From assembly GCA_039720395.1 (NCBI GenBank), contig CM077821.1, positions 45,442,388 to 45,506,387 of the forward strand: 64,000 nt of DNA, read 5' to 3'. The notes beneath the pieces were generated by a model. It had not been told where the DNA came from, made no database searches, and saw only the letters and a list, made by a program, of their open reading frames with translations. Of this stretch, positions 21,368 to 33,401 are shown piece after piece (the first letter of the stretch is position 1; each line of letters opens with the position of its first letter). A program made the position numbers and the translations under genes. This DNA comes from Liquidambar formosana (lineage: Eukaryota > Streptophyta > Magnoliopsida > Saxifragales > Altingiaceae).

Positions 21368-23800
21368 ATGAGATTTCAAACTACAACACCTCCATATTTT
21401 CCCTTCCTTCTTCTCTTCCTCCTCATCTCTGCTTTCTCAACTTTTGCAGCTTCAAAAACCAAGAATTACTTGCCCAGAGGCTCCTCTCTATCAGTTGAAC
21501 ATGGTTCAGACCTTCTAAAATCTCCAGACACCACATTCACCTGCGGCTTCTATGGTGCGGGAGAAAATGCTTACTGGTTCTCAATTTGGTTCACACATTC
21601 CAATGATAGAACCGTTGTTTGGATGGCCAACCGGGACAGACCGGCCAATGGTCAGGGATCCAGAATTTCGCTCCGGCGAGACGGGCTGATGGTCCTGACC
21701 GATGTTGATGGGTCCACCAAATGGGAGACCAACACCACCTCCACTGATGTTGATAGAGCTGAGCTTCTCAATACTGGAAACCTGGTTCTAAAGAACCCAA
21801 AAGGTAAAATTCTATGGCAAAGCTTTGATTCTCCTACTGATACTCTCCTGCCTTCTCAACTCTTTACAAATAACAAGAAGCTGATATCTACAATAGGAAA
21901 AGGGTATTACTCTTCTGGGTATTTTAGCTTCTATTTTGATTATGATAATGTATTGAAATTGATGTATGATGGGCCTGACATTTCAAGCTTATATTGGCCT
22001 AATCCTGGTACTGTGTTTCAAAAAGATAGAACAAACTATAACAGTAGCAGAACTGCTGTTCTAGATGAAATGGGTGGATTTTTGTCCAGTGATAGGTTCC
22101 AATTCAGTGCTTCTGACATGGGTGTTGGAATAAAAAGGAGGCTAACCATGGATTTTGATGGGAACCTCAGGCTTTATAGCTTGAATGAATCTGCCGGGTC
22201 ATGGTTAATAACATGGGAAGCTCTTGCTCAGCAGTGTAATGTGCATGGACTGTGTGGGAGAAATGGGATCTGTGTTTATACACCTGAACCCAGGTGCTCA
22301 TGCCCTCCTGGTTATGAGGTAAGGGACCCCAGTAACTGGAACCAAGGCTGCAAGCCTAAGTTCAACCGAATTTGTTCCAAATCTGAGCAAGTAAAATTTG
22401 TGGAGCTTCCCCATACAGATTACTATGGGTTTGATCTGTATTATAGCCCAGGTATTTCTATGAATGCTTGCAGGGAAATCTGCTTGGGGGATTGCCTTTG
22501 TGAAGCATTTAGCTATAGGCAAACAGGGGAAAGAGTCTGTTTCACAAAAAGTGCGCTTTTCAATGGGTACAAGTCTCCAAATTTTCCAGGCAGCATATAC
22601 TTAAAGCTTCCAGGGAGTGTGGAAACATCAGAACCCTTCATTCTCAATGCCTCTGAACCCATATACATGTCCAATGAAGCTAAAATTGGGATGTGTTCTT
22701 CCACTATGTATGATACTGCCAATAAAAGAGTGAGATGGGTCTATCTCTACTCGTTTGCTGCTGCCATTGGTGCCATTGAAATTTTCTTCGCTATGATTTG
22801 TTTGTGGTTCCTGTTTGGTAGACATGGTGTGCCTGGTTTGGTGGAAGATGGATATCGTGCGATATCTAGTCAATTCAGGAAGTTTAGTTATGCTGAACTC
22901 AAGAAGGCAACCAGGAACTTCAAGGAAGAACTAGGAAGAGGAGGCTCGGGAGCTGTTTATAAGGGAGTTTTGGTAGATGAAAGAGTGGTGGCAGTGAAGA
23001 GACTGGGTGGTGTGATTCAAGGGGAAGAAGTGTTTTGGGCAGAAGTGAGCATAATAGGAAAAATCAACCACATGAACCTGGTGAGAATGTGGGGATTCTG
23101 TTCAGAAGGTAGACACAAACTCTTAGTCTATGAGTACATAGAAAAACGGTCACTGGACAAGCACCTATTCAGCACGAATTCACTCGGATGGAAAGAGAGG
23201 TTCAAAGTTGCCTTAGGGACAGCTAAGGGTTTGGCCTACCTTCACCATGAGTGTCTAGAATGGGTTATCCATTGCGACGTGAAGCCTGAAAATATACTTC
23301 TAGACAGTGAATTTGAACCCAAGATAGCGGATTTTGGGCTAGCAAAGCTGTCTAAAAGAGGTGGTCCCAATTCAGAGTTCTCTCGTATTCGAGGAACCAA
23401 AGGGTACATGGCTCCAGAGTGGGCTCTCAACCTTCCTATCACTGCTAAAGTTGATGTTTATAGTTTTGGAGTTGTAATTCTGGAGCTCGTGAAGGGAATT
23501 CGGCTGTCAAATTGGGTGGTAGACGATATTGAGGATACTGAGGAGCAGGAAACAGAGCTGACAAGGTTTGTTAGGGTTGTGAAAAGGAAAATCCAACATG
23601 GAGAAGACTCATGGACAGAGGATGTAGTGGATCCAAGATTGGAAGGGCAATTTAGCAGGAAGCAGGCAACAACTATGGTCCAAATAGGTCTTTCTTGTGT
23701 GGAGGAAGATAGAGGGAAGAGATTAACAATGGATTCTGTGGTCCAAATTCTACTCGAATGTGGTGATGAAACGGTAGTCCGCACTCCTAACAAGCTTTAA
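21368..23800 (+). CDS. RLK1: G-type lectin S-receptor-like Ser/Thr kinase (ZmPK1-like), intronless
   Basis: 810 aa, intact. A hydrophobic signal peptide covers about residues 10-28. The B-lectin domain is about 38-165 (VVWMANRDRP, WQSFDSPTDTLLP), followed by an SLG region, EGF-like from Cys290 (CNVHGLCGRNGIC, CSCPPGY) and PAN at about 336-415. The membrane span is 459-484 and the kinase about 506-795: Gly loop 523-530 (GRGGSGAV), Lys544, Glu559, HCDVKPEN with Asp637, DFG at 655-657, APEW. HCD instead of HRD makes it a non-RD kinase, a class often linked to immune signalling (family knowledge). It should sit in the plasma membrane and phosphorylate Ser/Thr after an unknown extracellular cue. 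A poly(A) signal AATAAA lies at 23866-23871. Type-1 copy; RLK3 is its counterpart in unit 2. Confidence 0.95.
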   Translation: MRFQTTTPPYFPFLLLFLLISAFSTFAASKTKNYLPRGSSLSVEHGSDLLKSPDTTFTCGFYGAGENAYWFSIWFTHSNDRTVVWMANRDRPANGQGSRISLRRDGLMVLTDVDGSTKWETNTTSTDVDRAELLNTGNLVLKNPKGKILWQSFDSPTDTLLPSQLFTNNKKLISTIGKGYYSSGYFSFYFDYDNVLKLMYDGPDISSLYWPNPGTVFQKDRTNYNSSRTAVLDEMGGFLSSDRFQFSASDMGVGIKRRLTMDFDGNLRLYSLNESAGSWLITWEALAQQCNVHGLCGRNGICVYTPEPRCSCPPGYEVRDPSNWNQGCKPKFNRICSKSEQVKFVELPHTDYYGFDLYYSPGISMNACREICLGDCLCEAFSYRQTGERVCFTKSALFNGYKSPNFPGSIYLKLPGSVETSEPFILNASEPIYMSNEAKIGMCSSTMYDTANKRVRWVYLYSFAAAIGAIEIFFAMICLWFLFGRHGVPGLVEDGYRAISSQFRKFSYAELKKATRNFKEELGRGGSGAVYKGVLVDERVVAVKRLGGVIQGEEVFWAEVSIIGKINHMNLVRMWGFCSEGRHKLLVYEYIEKRSLDKHLFSTNSLGWKERFKVALGTAKGLAYLHHECLEWVIHCDVKPENILLDSEFEPKIADFGLAKLSKRGGPNSEFSRIRGTKGYMAPEWALNLPITAKVDVYSFGVVILELVKGIRLSNWVVDDIEDTEEQETELTRFVRVVKRKIQHGEDSWTEDVVDPRLEGQFSRKQATTMVQIGLSCVEEDRGKRLTMDSVVQILLECGDETVVRTPNKL

Positions 23801-24850
23801 TTGCATTTGAACTGTAAACGTTTTCTTGATTTTGTTTTTGTAATAGGGATTCACGTGTCTTTCTGAATAAATTACACAGTTATACAGGGGAATCACAATT
23901 TATGGTTTGCAAATTACATTAAGCACGAAGAAAATTACAGAATGCTTGTTTTTCTGAGTGTGCCACAACAAAATCCCAAGTCTCAACGACTTGGTTACAT
24001 GAATCCTGTTTCACCATTCAGCTCTATCAATGAACATATCATTAATCAAATCATTGCACTTGGAGAGAAACAAAATGCAAAATCTTGAACGAAACTTCTT
24101 TATTACCATTTTTGTATAATCAGATTGTACCAATGGAATCTGGATCATATTTGTTGAAATTTATCAAACTGTTGGATTGGATCAAATTCCGAAGCAACCC
24201 GATTTGCTCTGTTCAAAACCAACTTGCTTGCATGGAGCAAAAAAAACCTTTTAGGGTCAGTCGGAGGTTGAATAGTCGTTGGAAAGTGGTCGGAGTTTGG
24301 TCGCTGATGCAAGTGCCGCCGGTGATAACCTTGGGACAGAAACAAAAACGTGGGAGAGAGAGAACAAGTGATAACGTTGGGTGAGAGAAAAACGTAGGAG
24401 AGAGAAAGTGAGGTTGGAGTGTAAAAAATGGTATCTTTGTCACTATGGTGTGAAAAGGGGTTATCATAAAAGTGTTTTTATGTGTGCATCTATTATAAAA
24501 GAACTCTTATACTAGGAGGCTATGACCAAAAATCCTTATTGTTTTTTAATCATCAAATTATTTTATTTATTTGGGGTGGTGATTGGGGGTGGGGGTGTTT
24601 GGGTTCATTGTGTCACATTCTTCATCATACTATATCTTTAGGCTTTATTCAGTGGAGGTTGGTCAAGCTTAAGCCACTAAAAACTTTACTACATGTCTAA
24701 AGTGAATGGCTTAAAACAGGAGAAGTTAAGAGGCAAGAGAACTTATACTCTTGGCCTTACTTTCAAAACAATGCTCCTTTGAACATTGACAGGGTTGGAC
24801 CTGTATTTAGAATAGAATGTTGTTAATGTGTTCATTCTTGTAATTTAGAG
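23801..24850. other. RLK1 3' flank, no gene
   Basis: 3' UTR and spacer. 23801-24160 aligns with the RLK2 3' flank (38336-38700). Short ORFs at 24085-24467 run on both strands over GAGAGA-rich DNA and are not convincing. From about 24790 the RLK2 upstream block begins. Confidence 0.65.
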
Positions 24851-27281
24851 CACTATAAGAAAACACCTCAATTGGGACGTTTTATTTGGGACGGATATAA
24901 CATGGGTCTCAATTTGTAAAGATTTAGTAATTTTTGGGACGGATATATCCGTCCCAACCGTTAAAACCCAGTTTCAACTTATTCACCCAATTTTCAAGTA
25001 AAAAAAAAAAGAGAGAAAAAAAAAAAAAAAACATCTTCGGGACGGATATTTCCGTCTTTAGCTATTTTATTTATTAAATATTCGATTGGGGGGAAACTTA
25101 TCAACATATATATCCGTCCTAAGGGGCTGATTGGTGTATAAAACGTTTTTTAGACGGATATAGGGTCAAAACAAAAGGGTTTTTTAATACATTGAGACGG
25201 ATATGTCTGTTCCAAAAACAATCCTTTCAGAAGGATCTGATCATTTTGGCTTTACAAAACACATTTGCCCTTTAGGCGCTAAAACCTATTTACCCTTTCT
25301 CATTTTTCCCGCTCTCTGTGATCTTCTACATCCTCTCTCTCTCGCCATTTTCCAACCAATTTCTTCTCACCGTCGAGGAATTCAACGGAGATTATGGTTT
25401 TGGGTGGGGATATAGCTTCGCATTTGACGACCTCAGCCTGTAGACGACCACCTCGGCCTCTTCGCCGTTGATTGTCTGACGGACATGGTCGCGCGCCCTG
25501 GTGTAACCTCTCGTTCCTCGCCGTTGCAGTAGAAGGTCATCATTCCTTGCCATTGCCATAGTCAGCCGTTGATTCGCCGTCGCCTAAGCCCGCCGTGCAC
25601 TGGCTGTTGCCAAAGCCCCCCATCATCACGCCATAACCAGACACCATGTAGTATATCTCGAGGTGTGTTTGTGGTTATCTATCACGATCGTTCTATCATT
25701 GATTCTTTACATTCAATCCATGTCTCTCTATCCTCTTAAATTTAGGGTTTTTTTTTTTTTCAATTTGGGGGTTTTTTTTCATGTGTAGTTTAGGGCTTGT
25801 CCCGAAATGCGGTTTTGGGACTCTGCAACCAGCGATTCACAGCCATCCGTTAGATGATTATTGTGGGTTGGAACGATTTTGGTTGGACTATGTTTTGGTA
25901 ATTTATGCATGGAAATTTTTGTTTTTTCTTTTTTGGCTGGTGAAATGGGTGAACCACTGGCTAAATTTTTCATTGTGTTCTGAAGCAACATCAGCATTTA
26001 TAACACTTACCACCACTGTAATCTAATGAGCATCTTATACCTCTTTCAGAAAGAACTAATTAGTTGCACAGTCTAGGATTTGGTTCAATGAACGACTGAA
26101 TATCATGTAATTTATTTTTCAGAACTGTCTTGGCCATTTATATTAATGAGATGTTTGGATGTCTCAATTCCCATGGACATTGAATGAGACTTTTTTCTTT
26201 TACATAAAAATTGAGATAAATACATAGTGTTTCTTTAATGTCATTTAAACGAGACCATTGCTTTCCTTAAAATAAGGATATTGTAGGAATTCGATAAATG
26301 ACAACTATGCATATATATATAGTGATTATTCTTCATATTTCCATTGTATTGACTGTTGAGTGTTGACTCTATAAATGCTCTGTAATACAAAATGGACTGG
26401 TTTGATTTCATTCAACTTTCACCCTTTCAAATGCCCTGAATTATTTATTTATTTTTTTTTGGGGGGGGGGAGGGTGGGGGTTAAAATTATAAACGATGTT
26501 TTTTTGAATGAAGTAAAACCTAATTTCAGATGTTACCGTTAAAAAAAAAGGACTTTATTTATTTATTTCGTGATAAATGGGTTAGAACAATTCAAGAGTT
26601 AGGGTCGGCTTAGGATGACAGTCTCAATTGCATTGTTGCTATATATAATGGGATGGATATATTAGTCCCTAGGACTCATTGAGACGGATATAACTATCCC
26701 AATGTTATTTGAACGTTCCAAATGCCTAGAATTGATTTCATTGAGACGGTTATATCCGTCTCATTTAATTGTAGTAATGTAATTTATTGGAAAATCTCAC
26801 CATTGAGACGGGTGTAAGCGTCCCATGTAGATCATTGCGACGAATATATCCGTCCTAATGTCATTTACATAAGCTGAAAAATACAACATTGGGACGGATA
26901 TAATCGTCCTATGGAGGTCATTGAGACGGATATAACCGTCCTAATGACATCATTGAGACGGATATATCCGTCCTAATGTCATTTGTTTGTGCTGAAAAAT
27001 CTCAACATTGGGACGGATATAACCGTCCCAAAGGCTCATTTTTGAGACGGATAGAACCGTCCTAAGTATGAATAATAATATTAAAATGGGATTGGGCCGG
27101 TTATATCCGTCCCAAACGCTTTACGACAGTTGTGTTTTCCATCCCACTTTTTTATGCGACGGGAGCAATTGAGACGCCCATTGGGACGGATATATTCGTC
27201 CCAATACTGGTTTTGGGACCCCTTCCTATTAGGGGTTGAGACGGATTTTAAACGTGGCAATTGAGGTGTTTTCTTGTACTG
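24851..27281. mobile_element. Non-autonomous CACTA-like DNA transposon, unit 1 only
   Basis: 2431 bp. The left end is CACTATAAGAAAACACCTC; the inverted right end reads CAGTACAAGAAAACACCTC. GAG flanks both sides (24848-24850, 27282-27284), a 3-bp target duplication, and unit 2 has the single-GAG empty site (54897-54899). The subterminal regions are packed with GGGACGGATATA / TATATCCGTCCC motifs, including a perfect 20-bp palindrome at 24936-24955. No transposase ORF; 25300-25700 is GC-richer and may be captured host DNA. Confidence 0.9.
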
Positions 27282-29133
27282 GAGAATGATGAAATGTGCA
27301 TTATTATTAATTTTTTTTAGGGTGATGTTATTGCCAGAGTCCAAAAGTATGCTTCCACGGCATTGTTTGGTAAATAGACTAGTTTGCCCCCAAAACAAAT
27401 ATCTCCTTTTCTAAAACATCAGCAACGAATAAAGAGAGCTCTAGCCTTTTAGGTAATGGATGCAATTCTACAGCTTCTGCTCCCCATGATTTGACGAAGA
27501 AGAGAAAGGGAGAAGCCATGGCTGGCTCTTCCTCTAAAGAAATTAAATTTAAAAAATAAATAAATAAAAGATTAAAGGAAAGACGTGGATGCTATCAGAA
27601 GAAGAAAGGGAGTTCAGAGAGACCTTCAAAAAGACTGCAGCCGTCAACTATAGCAGAAAAGTAAGTTGAAAAAGCCTTTAGAAGAAGACGATGGAAAATT
27701 TTTCAGTATCCTTCCCTTTTTTTTTTTTTTTTGGGTAAATAACGGCTCTAGCTTCGTATGACCACGAATGGGAAAATTTCAGTACCTTTCTTCCTCTTAC
27801 ATCACTACTCAATCGCCTCCTAGCAACCCATCCAAGAGGCTGATTCAACCTGGTGAAGAAGATCATGACCACCGTGAGAACGATTAGCACACCTAGGGCT
27901 TCCAGATTAGGGGAAGAGCCATATCGTGTACAGGTACAGGCATAGCATTGGATCTAACCACCGCAATTATGGCAGGAGGATTTTGAATTTTGAGGTTGGG
28001 TTTGTACACTTTAACAATGCTAAACCAAACACTGTTTGGTTGGTGAGAAAATGGGGTGGAAAAGTAGAGAAATTTTTTGTTTTGCTCTCACACCGACAAC
28101 CTTTCTCTTTGCTCATCTTTTTTTCATTTTTCTCTCTTTGCGGGTGCACTGCCAACAGCAGTCATGGCTCTCTCCATTTTGTGATATTTTCTCTCATCTC
28201 TCTCATCTTTTAGGGTAATTTGGTTCATTTGAAAAAACATGCCGTGGAAGCAAACTTTGTTTCTTTGGCAATAGCGCCACCCTTTTTTTTATTACCAATT
28301 AGGTGCCTGTTGAGGTGTTTGCTGAAATGCGTAGTGAGGTTGACACTTTCATTTCATCTTTACTAAAAATTCTATTACAGATGACTCTGTTGCTGGAAAT
28401 TCAAATCATTTAAACCTGGAAATGTATATATCATTTTTGAGTCTTGTTGGATGATGAGGTCACAGTTGGACTAATCCTGAAATCATCCACCTGGACAAAG
28501 GGAAAGATGTGAAAATGGCTAGTGGGTCTTTGCCTTTTTACCCTTTCCTATTTTCTATGTGCAAAATGGAACCCGCCAATTTTGTGAATTCTCTGAACTC
28601 AGCCACTCCACGATAAACATCTCAGAATCTCCTAAGACTCGTGAATTCATCACCTAGCTAGATGCGACACCATTACCGTGAATTATGTTTATAATTAGTT
28701 TTTTGTTTTTGTTTTGCTTTATTTTTTTTTTCTTGGGTTTTCTTAACGTGTGTTCTAAAAGCACATGTTAAACTGCAATTAATAACCCATTTATTGCATG
28801 AAAAAAAAATGTATTTTTACAGGTTTTTAAGAATTTTCACATTTTTCCAAGTAAATTTTACTATTTACAATGCATTTTCATCATTTTCAATGCAATAATT
28901 GGAACATTAATTACAACTTAAAATGTGCCCTTAGGACACATGTTAAAAAAATCTTTTTTTTTTTGGGGACTTGCTCAGTAAGTCTTTCATATAGTACCAA
29001 CTCCCTATATTCACAAGAGGGCAATGAACCACCCCAGTTTTTTTTTTTTTTTTTTGGTCTGTTTACACCCTTCAAGAAATAGTTGGACCAAAGATTTGAA
29101 CACATAGGATAATAAGCTCCCCAACCCCTACCA
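27282..29133. other. RLK2 distal upstream region, no gene
   Basis: Spacer shared with unit 2 (54900-56782) and, in part, with the RLK1 upstream block. Overlapping short ORFs at 27926-28218 on both strands are pyrimidine-rich and lack recognisable domains. Nothing else is supported. Confidence 0.6.
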
Positions 29134-30459
29134 GGGGAAATTGGCGAATAGTCTACTTTTTGGTAAAATATTGGCAATTAGTTGAGTAAGAGTTTTTTTA
29201 AGTCAATTAGTCAATGAAACTAAAACTTATTTATCTAAAACTTATTTATCAATTAATCAAACAGTTTTTGAAAATCCCTGGTTTGCCCTTATTATTACTA
29301 AGGGCACTCCCTTTTTTTGTTATTAAGGGCACCCTATGTAACTAACTTAGCTTTATAGTATTATAATTTTTAAAAACTTATAACTTACAATATACATATC
29401 CGTTTTTTGAAAAAATTATATTTTTGGAACTTGCTCGTCGACATTTTCGAAAAAAGATCCATATTGATTAGGTAATTATTAAAAAAATTAAAACTGTAAA
29501 ATTTTACTATTTGACGAACTAATAAATTTTATAGTGAAAGTAGTAAAATTTTACTACTTTACGAAGTAGTAAAATTGTAGTAAATTTTATAGTAAAGTAA
29601 TAAAATTTTACTACTTTACAAAGTAAATTTTACACTGAAGTAGTAAAATTTTACGACTTTGTTAAATTGTAATCACTTAAAAAAAATGACATCTCTCTTT
29701 TGTAAAGTGTACTGAGATAATGTATGTTTATTGTAGAGAGAGAGTGTACAGAGAAGGAAGAGATAATGGGGGAAACATACAAAGAGCGAAGAGTAATTTT
29801 TTTTTTTTTTTTTTTTTTGGTGATGAAAATGGGGTCTTGGTCAAATGAGGAAGGGGTTTAGGTGGTGGAGTGATTGGGTGGTACCGTGGTGGGTTTGATG
29901 CTGTGATGGAGGATTGGGATATATGGGTGTGAGCGACGGAGAAGGTGATGGTCAACAGGGAGTGGCGGCAACAATTGATTAGGGAACTAGGATGTGCGGG
30001 TGTGAGCAACAATGGGGTTTGGTGGGGTTATGGCTGATGACTTGAGAGAGGGATAGAATGGTGGCTTCGACTTTGTGTGAGCAGGGCTACAACAAAGTTG
30101 AATGAGCAGCTACAGCGACGATGCCGGCGAGAGGAATGGTGGCCTTCTTGTTCTTCTTCTGTGCTGATCAGCTTTAGCTTATAGGTTGGACTAGCTTCTC
30201 CAGGATGGGATCGGCACAGCGGAGTCGTCGTCGTCTGGGGTGGACTTGTCGCCGGAGGTCGTCACACACTGTCGGGGGTGAGAGGGTTTTGATTTGGTGT
30301 TAAGGATGAAGAAGGATAGGTGTGGAGAGAGGGAAAAAGAAATAAAAGTGAGGATATTTTGGTCAGTAATGATAAAAATGGACTGATTGAATTAAGAAAA
30401 AAGTTAGGTGACTAATTGCTAAATAAGATGTAATTTCTTGATTAATGGCTAAATCCCTC
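29134..30459 (+). mobile_element. TIR element with GGGGAAATTGG / CTAAATCCC ends
   Basis: About 1.33 kb inserted in an A-rich tract relative to the RLK1 upstream block. The ends GGGGAAATTGGCGAATAGTC and (inverted) GAGGGATTTAGCCATTAATC are related inverted repeats. Near 29500-29660 it has repeated palindromic GTAGTAAAATTTTACTAC motifs. No transposase is visible. Mutator-like ancestry is possible but the target duplication cannot be read in the poly-A context. Shared with unit 2 (56783-58106); an inverted relative is at 61629-63256. Confidence 0.6.
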
Positions 30460-30630
30460 AACAAAAAAAAAGAAAGAAAAGAAACTATAACATATTTAGA
30501 CAACAGATGTATAAAGGTAAACAAGAATTGAATTTAAACTCTTTCAATTCAGGGGAGAAGCTCTGTGTATATTTATATATGTTGAAGTATACAAAGACAA
30601 TTGAGTTGATAAGTACAAATATAAAAGATA

Positions 30631-31599
30631 AGGGTTAGGCTATTGCCACCACTCAAAATACTCTAAGACCCCATTATTTAAAATAATTTGTTAAATTCTT
30701 TATATATAAATGTAAATTTACCAATAAGGACATGTCTACTTAAAGACTTAAAAAATTTCCTATCCCCACCCCACTCCACCCCCAACTCCAAAAACATTAC
30801 ACCATCTATATACTTCATGCTCTCACAAACCCTAACAACTTTGACACCAAATCCATATATATTTACATGAAAATTTAGTGTTTCTCATATTATATTGAAT
30901 AATGTTCAAGAAAAGTATTGATAGAGATGATATTAGCAACCAAAAGGTAAGTATTTATACACTTTTTATCGAGTTTAAATTAAGTTTTTCGTATGCTGAA
31001 TTTGGTCTTGTTCGATTTCTTGATTCCGAACATGTTTACAATGTTCATTTCTTTAACACCGAACTCTTTTAATGTGTTCCTACTTTTAACTCCGAACAAA
31101 GTTATTTGGTTCTGTTTCCCAACTCCGAACAAATGGATATTGTTCGGTTATGTAACTTTGAACAAATGGATATTGTTCATCTATAGGAGTCCAAATAAGC
31201 TTTTGTTGTTCCATTTTAAAACACCAAACAACTTAACTATACAATAATTGAAAATTGTTCATTTATGTAATTGTGAATAGATTTTGAGTATTCGTGTTTA
31301 TAAGTCAGAACAAATAAAAGACGTTCAGTTTTAAAGGTTTGAACGTTTTTATATTGTTCTTTTCTATAAAGCCAAACATATATATTTTGTTCTTACTAAT
31401 AGGTTCAAACAAATAAGAGATATTCGGTTTTGAGTAACTGAACAGTTTGGGGGTAAGGTGGGTGGGTGGGGTGGAAAAATGTTTATAGAATTTTTTGTTA
31501 AGGGTATTTTAGGAAGATAGGGGGTGCTTCAGTAAAATTTGAGAGGATTTAATTAGTGGGGGGTTTAGAATATTTTGAGTGGTGGCAGTAGCTTGCCTC
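30631..31599. mobile_element. hAT-like non-autonomous element
   Basis: 969 bp flanked by AAAAGATA on both sides (30623-30630, 31600-31607), an 8-bp target duplication, with the empty site preserved near 34850. The ends AGGGTTAGGCTATTGCCACC and (inverted) GAGGCAAGCTACTGCCACC are imperfect inverted repeats, and the repeat continues with ACTCAAAATA. The middle has many CCGAACA / TGTTCGG motifs. Shared with unit 2 at the same length (58305-59273). Confidence 0.75.
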
Positions 31600-31624
31600 A
31601 AAAGATAAACATTGATAAAACTAA

Positions 31625-33108
31625 TGTTGGCCCAAATGGTTTCAAAACCATTGATTTTGATGATAACAATGCATAAGAAGGTCTTAAGTACTAATAGTTT
31701 TAAAATTAAGCTTAAGACAGGTAAAATCCAGCAACAGCATATCAAATGAGTCAATCAAAGGCATAACGCAAGAATGAACATGAAAAAGAATCCATGTCAA
31801 AGCCAAATGAAGATCAAGTGTAGACAAATAGGATTCAATGTAAGTTTGATCCCAAGAAATGTTCATTTGTGATTAAAGGGCTTTAGGTTCATGCATTAAC
31901 TTGGTAACAACTAAAAAGAACCTATTCAATCATGATTAGAGTCTCTTGACTCGTTGAAATCACCCCTTAAAAAACTCAAGTCTTAAGCTCCTTGTGTTAA
32001 TTTCTGTCACAGAGCTTTAAGACGTCTTAAAAATATTTAGGACGTCTGAAAACTGATTAAGACGTCTGAAATTTTATTTAAGACGTCTGAATCAAGTTTA
32101 AGACGTCTGAAATAGGCTTAAGACGTCTGAGGTTTGAAGTCCTAAAATACATCTTCTCTGATTTTTTAAGACGTCTAAATCAGACATCTGAAATGGACTT
32201 TAAGACGTCTGAAAATGGTTTAAGACGTCTGAAATGAAAGACCTCAATTTACATCATCTCTGGTTTTTTAAGACGTGAGAATAAGACGTCTTAAAAAAGT
32301 TTAAGACGTCTGAAAAATGTTTAAGACGTCTGAATCCTCGTGAACAGTGACCTTGAAAAACCTCTATAGAAATCAGTCCTCTGGTTTTTTAAGACGCCTG
32401 ATTAAGACGTCTTAAAAAGAATCAGATGTCTTAAATCTATTTCAGACGTCTGAATTCCTCGAGACTGACCAATAACAGTTAGTTTTTCAAACGGTCTTTT
32501 GAGCATTAAATGCCCACCAAACCATCTTTCCTGGCATTTATTGCTACAGAACGGTCATTTGGACCCCTTGGGCTATATATACAAGAGTTAAACTCATTTA
32601 TGGGCATTCATTGAGTTTAAAACAAGATCATTCATTTACAAGTCCTAATTTCACTTGTGAGCATTTATTGAGATACAATCAATAATTGAGTGAGCTTTTA
32701 ATTACTGTGTATCCACTCTTTTGAGAGAGTTTCTTGAGCACGAAAACATACTCAAATCTTCTTGTATTCAAGGGTTGAGAGGAACCCCATTTGTAATCAC
32801 TTGAAAAGTGTGTCTTGCACAAGTGTTGGTGAAGAACACTTGGAATTGTAAAGGTTTGCTGCTCCACCTTAAAGGAGAGTGATAGTGGATTGGTGAATCC
32901 TCAAGCGAGCTCTTGAGGTGAGGACGTAGGCGGGAAGGCCGAACCTCGTTAATATCGTTTGCATTCTCTTCCCCTTAATCTCTTAATTATTGTATTGTCT
33001 TATATTTAATCTTGCTTGCAATAATTTGATTTTAAGCTTGCTATTAATTTTTTATTTGGCTAATAACCCTATTCACCCCCCCTCTAGGGTTATATATTTG
33101 GGACAACA
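31625..33108 (+). mobile_element. Copia-type solo LTR, unit 1 only
   Basis: 1484 bp, starting TGTTGGCCCAAAT and ending ATTTGGGACAACA, flanked by ACTAA (31620-31624 and 33109-33113). Unit 2 has the empty site AAACTAACTAGTG (near 59297). The CTATTCACCCCCCCTCTAGG block near the end is typical of Copia LTRs. 32021-32450 has a GACGTC palindrome at about 20-bp phase: 32021, 32041, 32061, 32082, 32102, 32122; then 32204, 32224; 32285, 32305, 32325; 32406, 32425 (variant), 32445. Confidence 0.92.
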
Positions 33109-33307
33109 ACTAACTAGTGAACATATATAATAAGGATAAGATCATATTTGAATATTAGAATTTAAAGTTGGATGAAGAATTCAAAGTTGGATTGAGAGAT
33201 ATATCTTTATATGTAACATATTTAGACAACAGATGTATAAAGGTAAACTAGAATTGAATTTTAACTCTCTCAATTCAGGGGAGAGGCTCATTGTATATTT
33301 ATATGTA

Positions 33308-33366
33308 CTAGATATGGGCACATGTGCGTTGCACATAAATATTATTTTTAAAAAAAAATTTTATAA

Positions 33367-33401
<35 letters not shown>

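Larger units (their letters stand above)
30485..33305. repeat. Local tandem duplication in the RLK2 upstream region
   Basis: The block ACATATTTAGACAACAGATG...TTGAAGTATACAAAGACAAT...AACATTGATA...ACTAACTAGTGAAC occurs twice: once at 30485-30630 plus 31600-31624 and 33109-33200, and once at 33217-33305 plus 34803-34980. The first copy is split by the hAT-like element and the Copia LTR, the second by the Helitron. Each copy serves as the empty site for the other's insertions. Confidence 0.75.

Noticed and set aside
22298..23793. Minus-strand ORFs inside the kinase genes
   Set aside because: Shadow frames of the conserved plus-strand coding sequence; they recur in RLK2 and RLK3 only because the genes do.
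27926..28218. Small ORFs shared by both units (27926-28218, 55577-55884)
   Set aside because: Conservation follows from the recent duplication; frames overlap on both strands and are pyrimidine-rich.
29728..30012. Proline/serine-rich minus-strand ORF
   Set aside because: Lies in a TIR element and includes a long Lys run from a homopolymer; unlikely to be coding.
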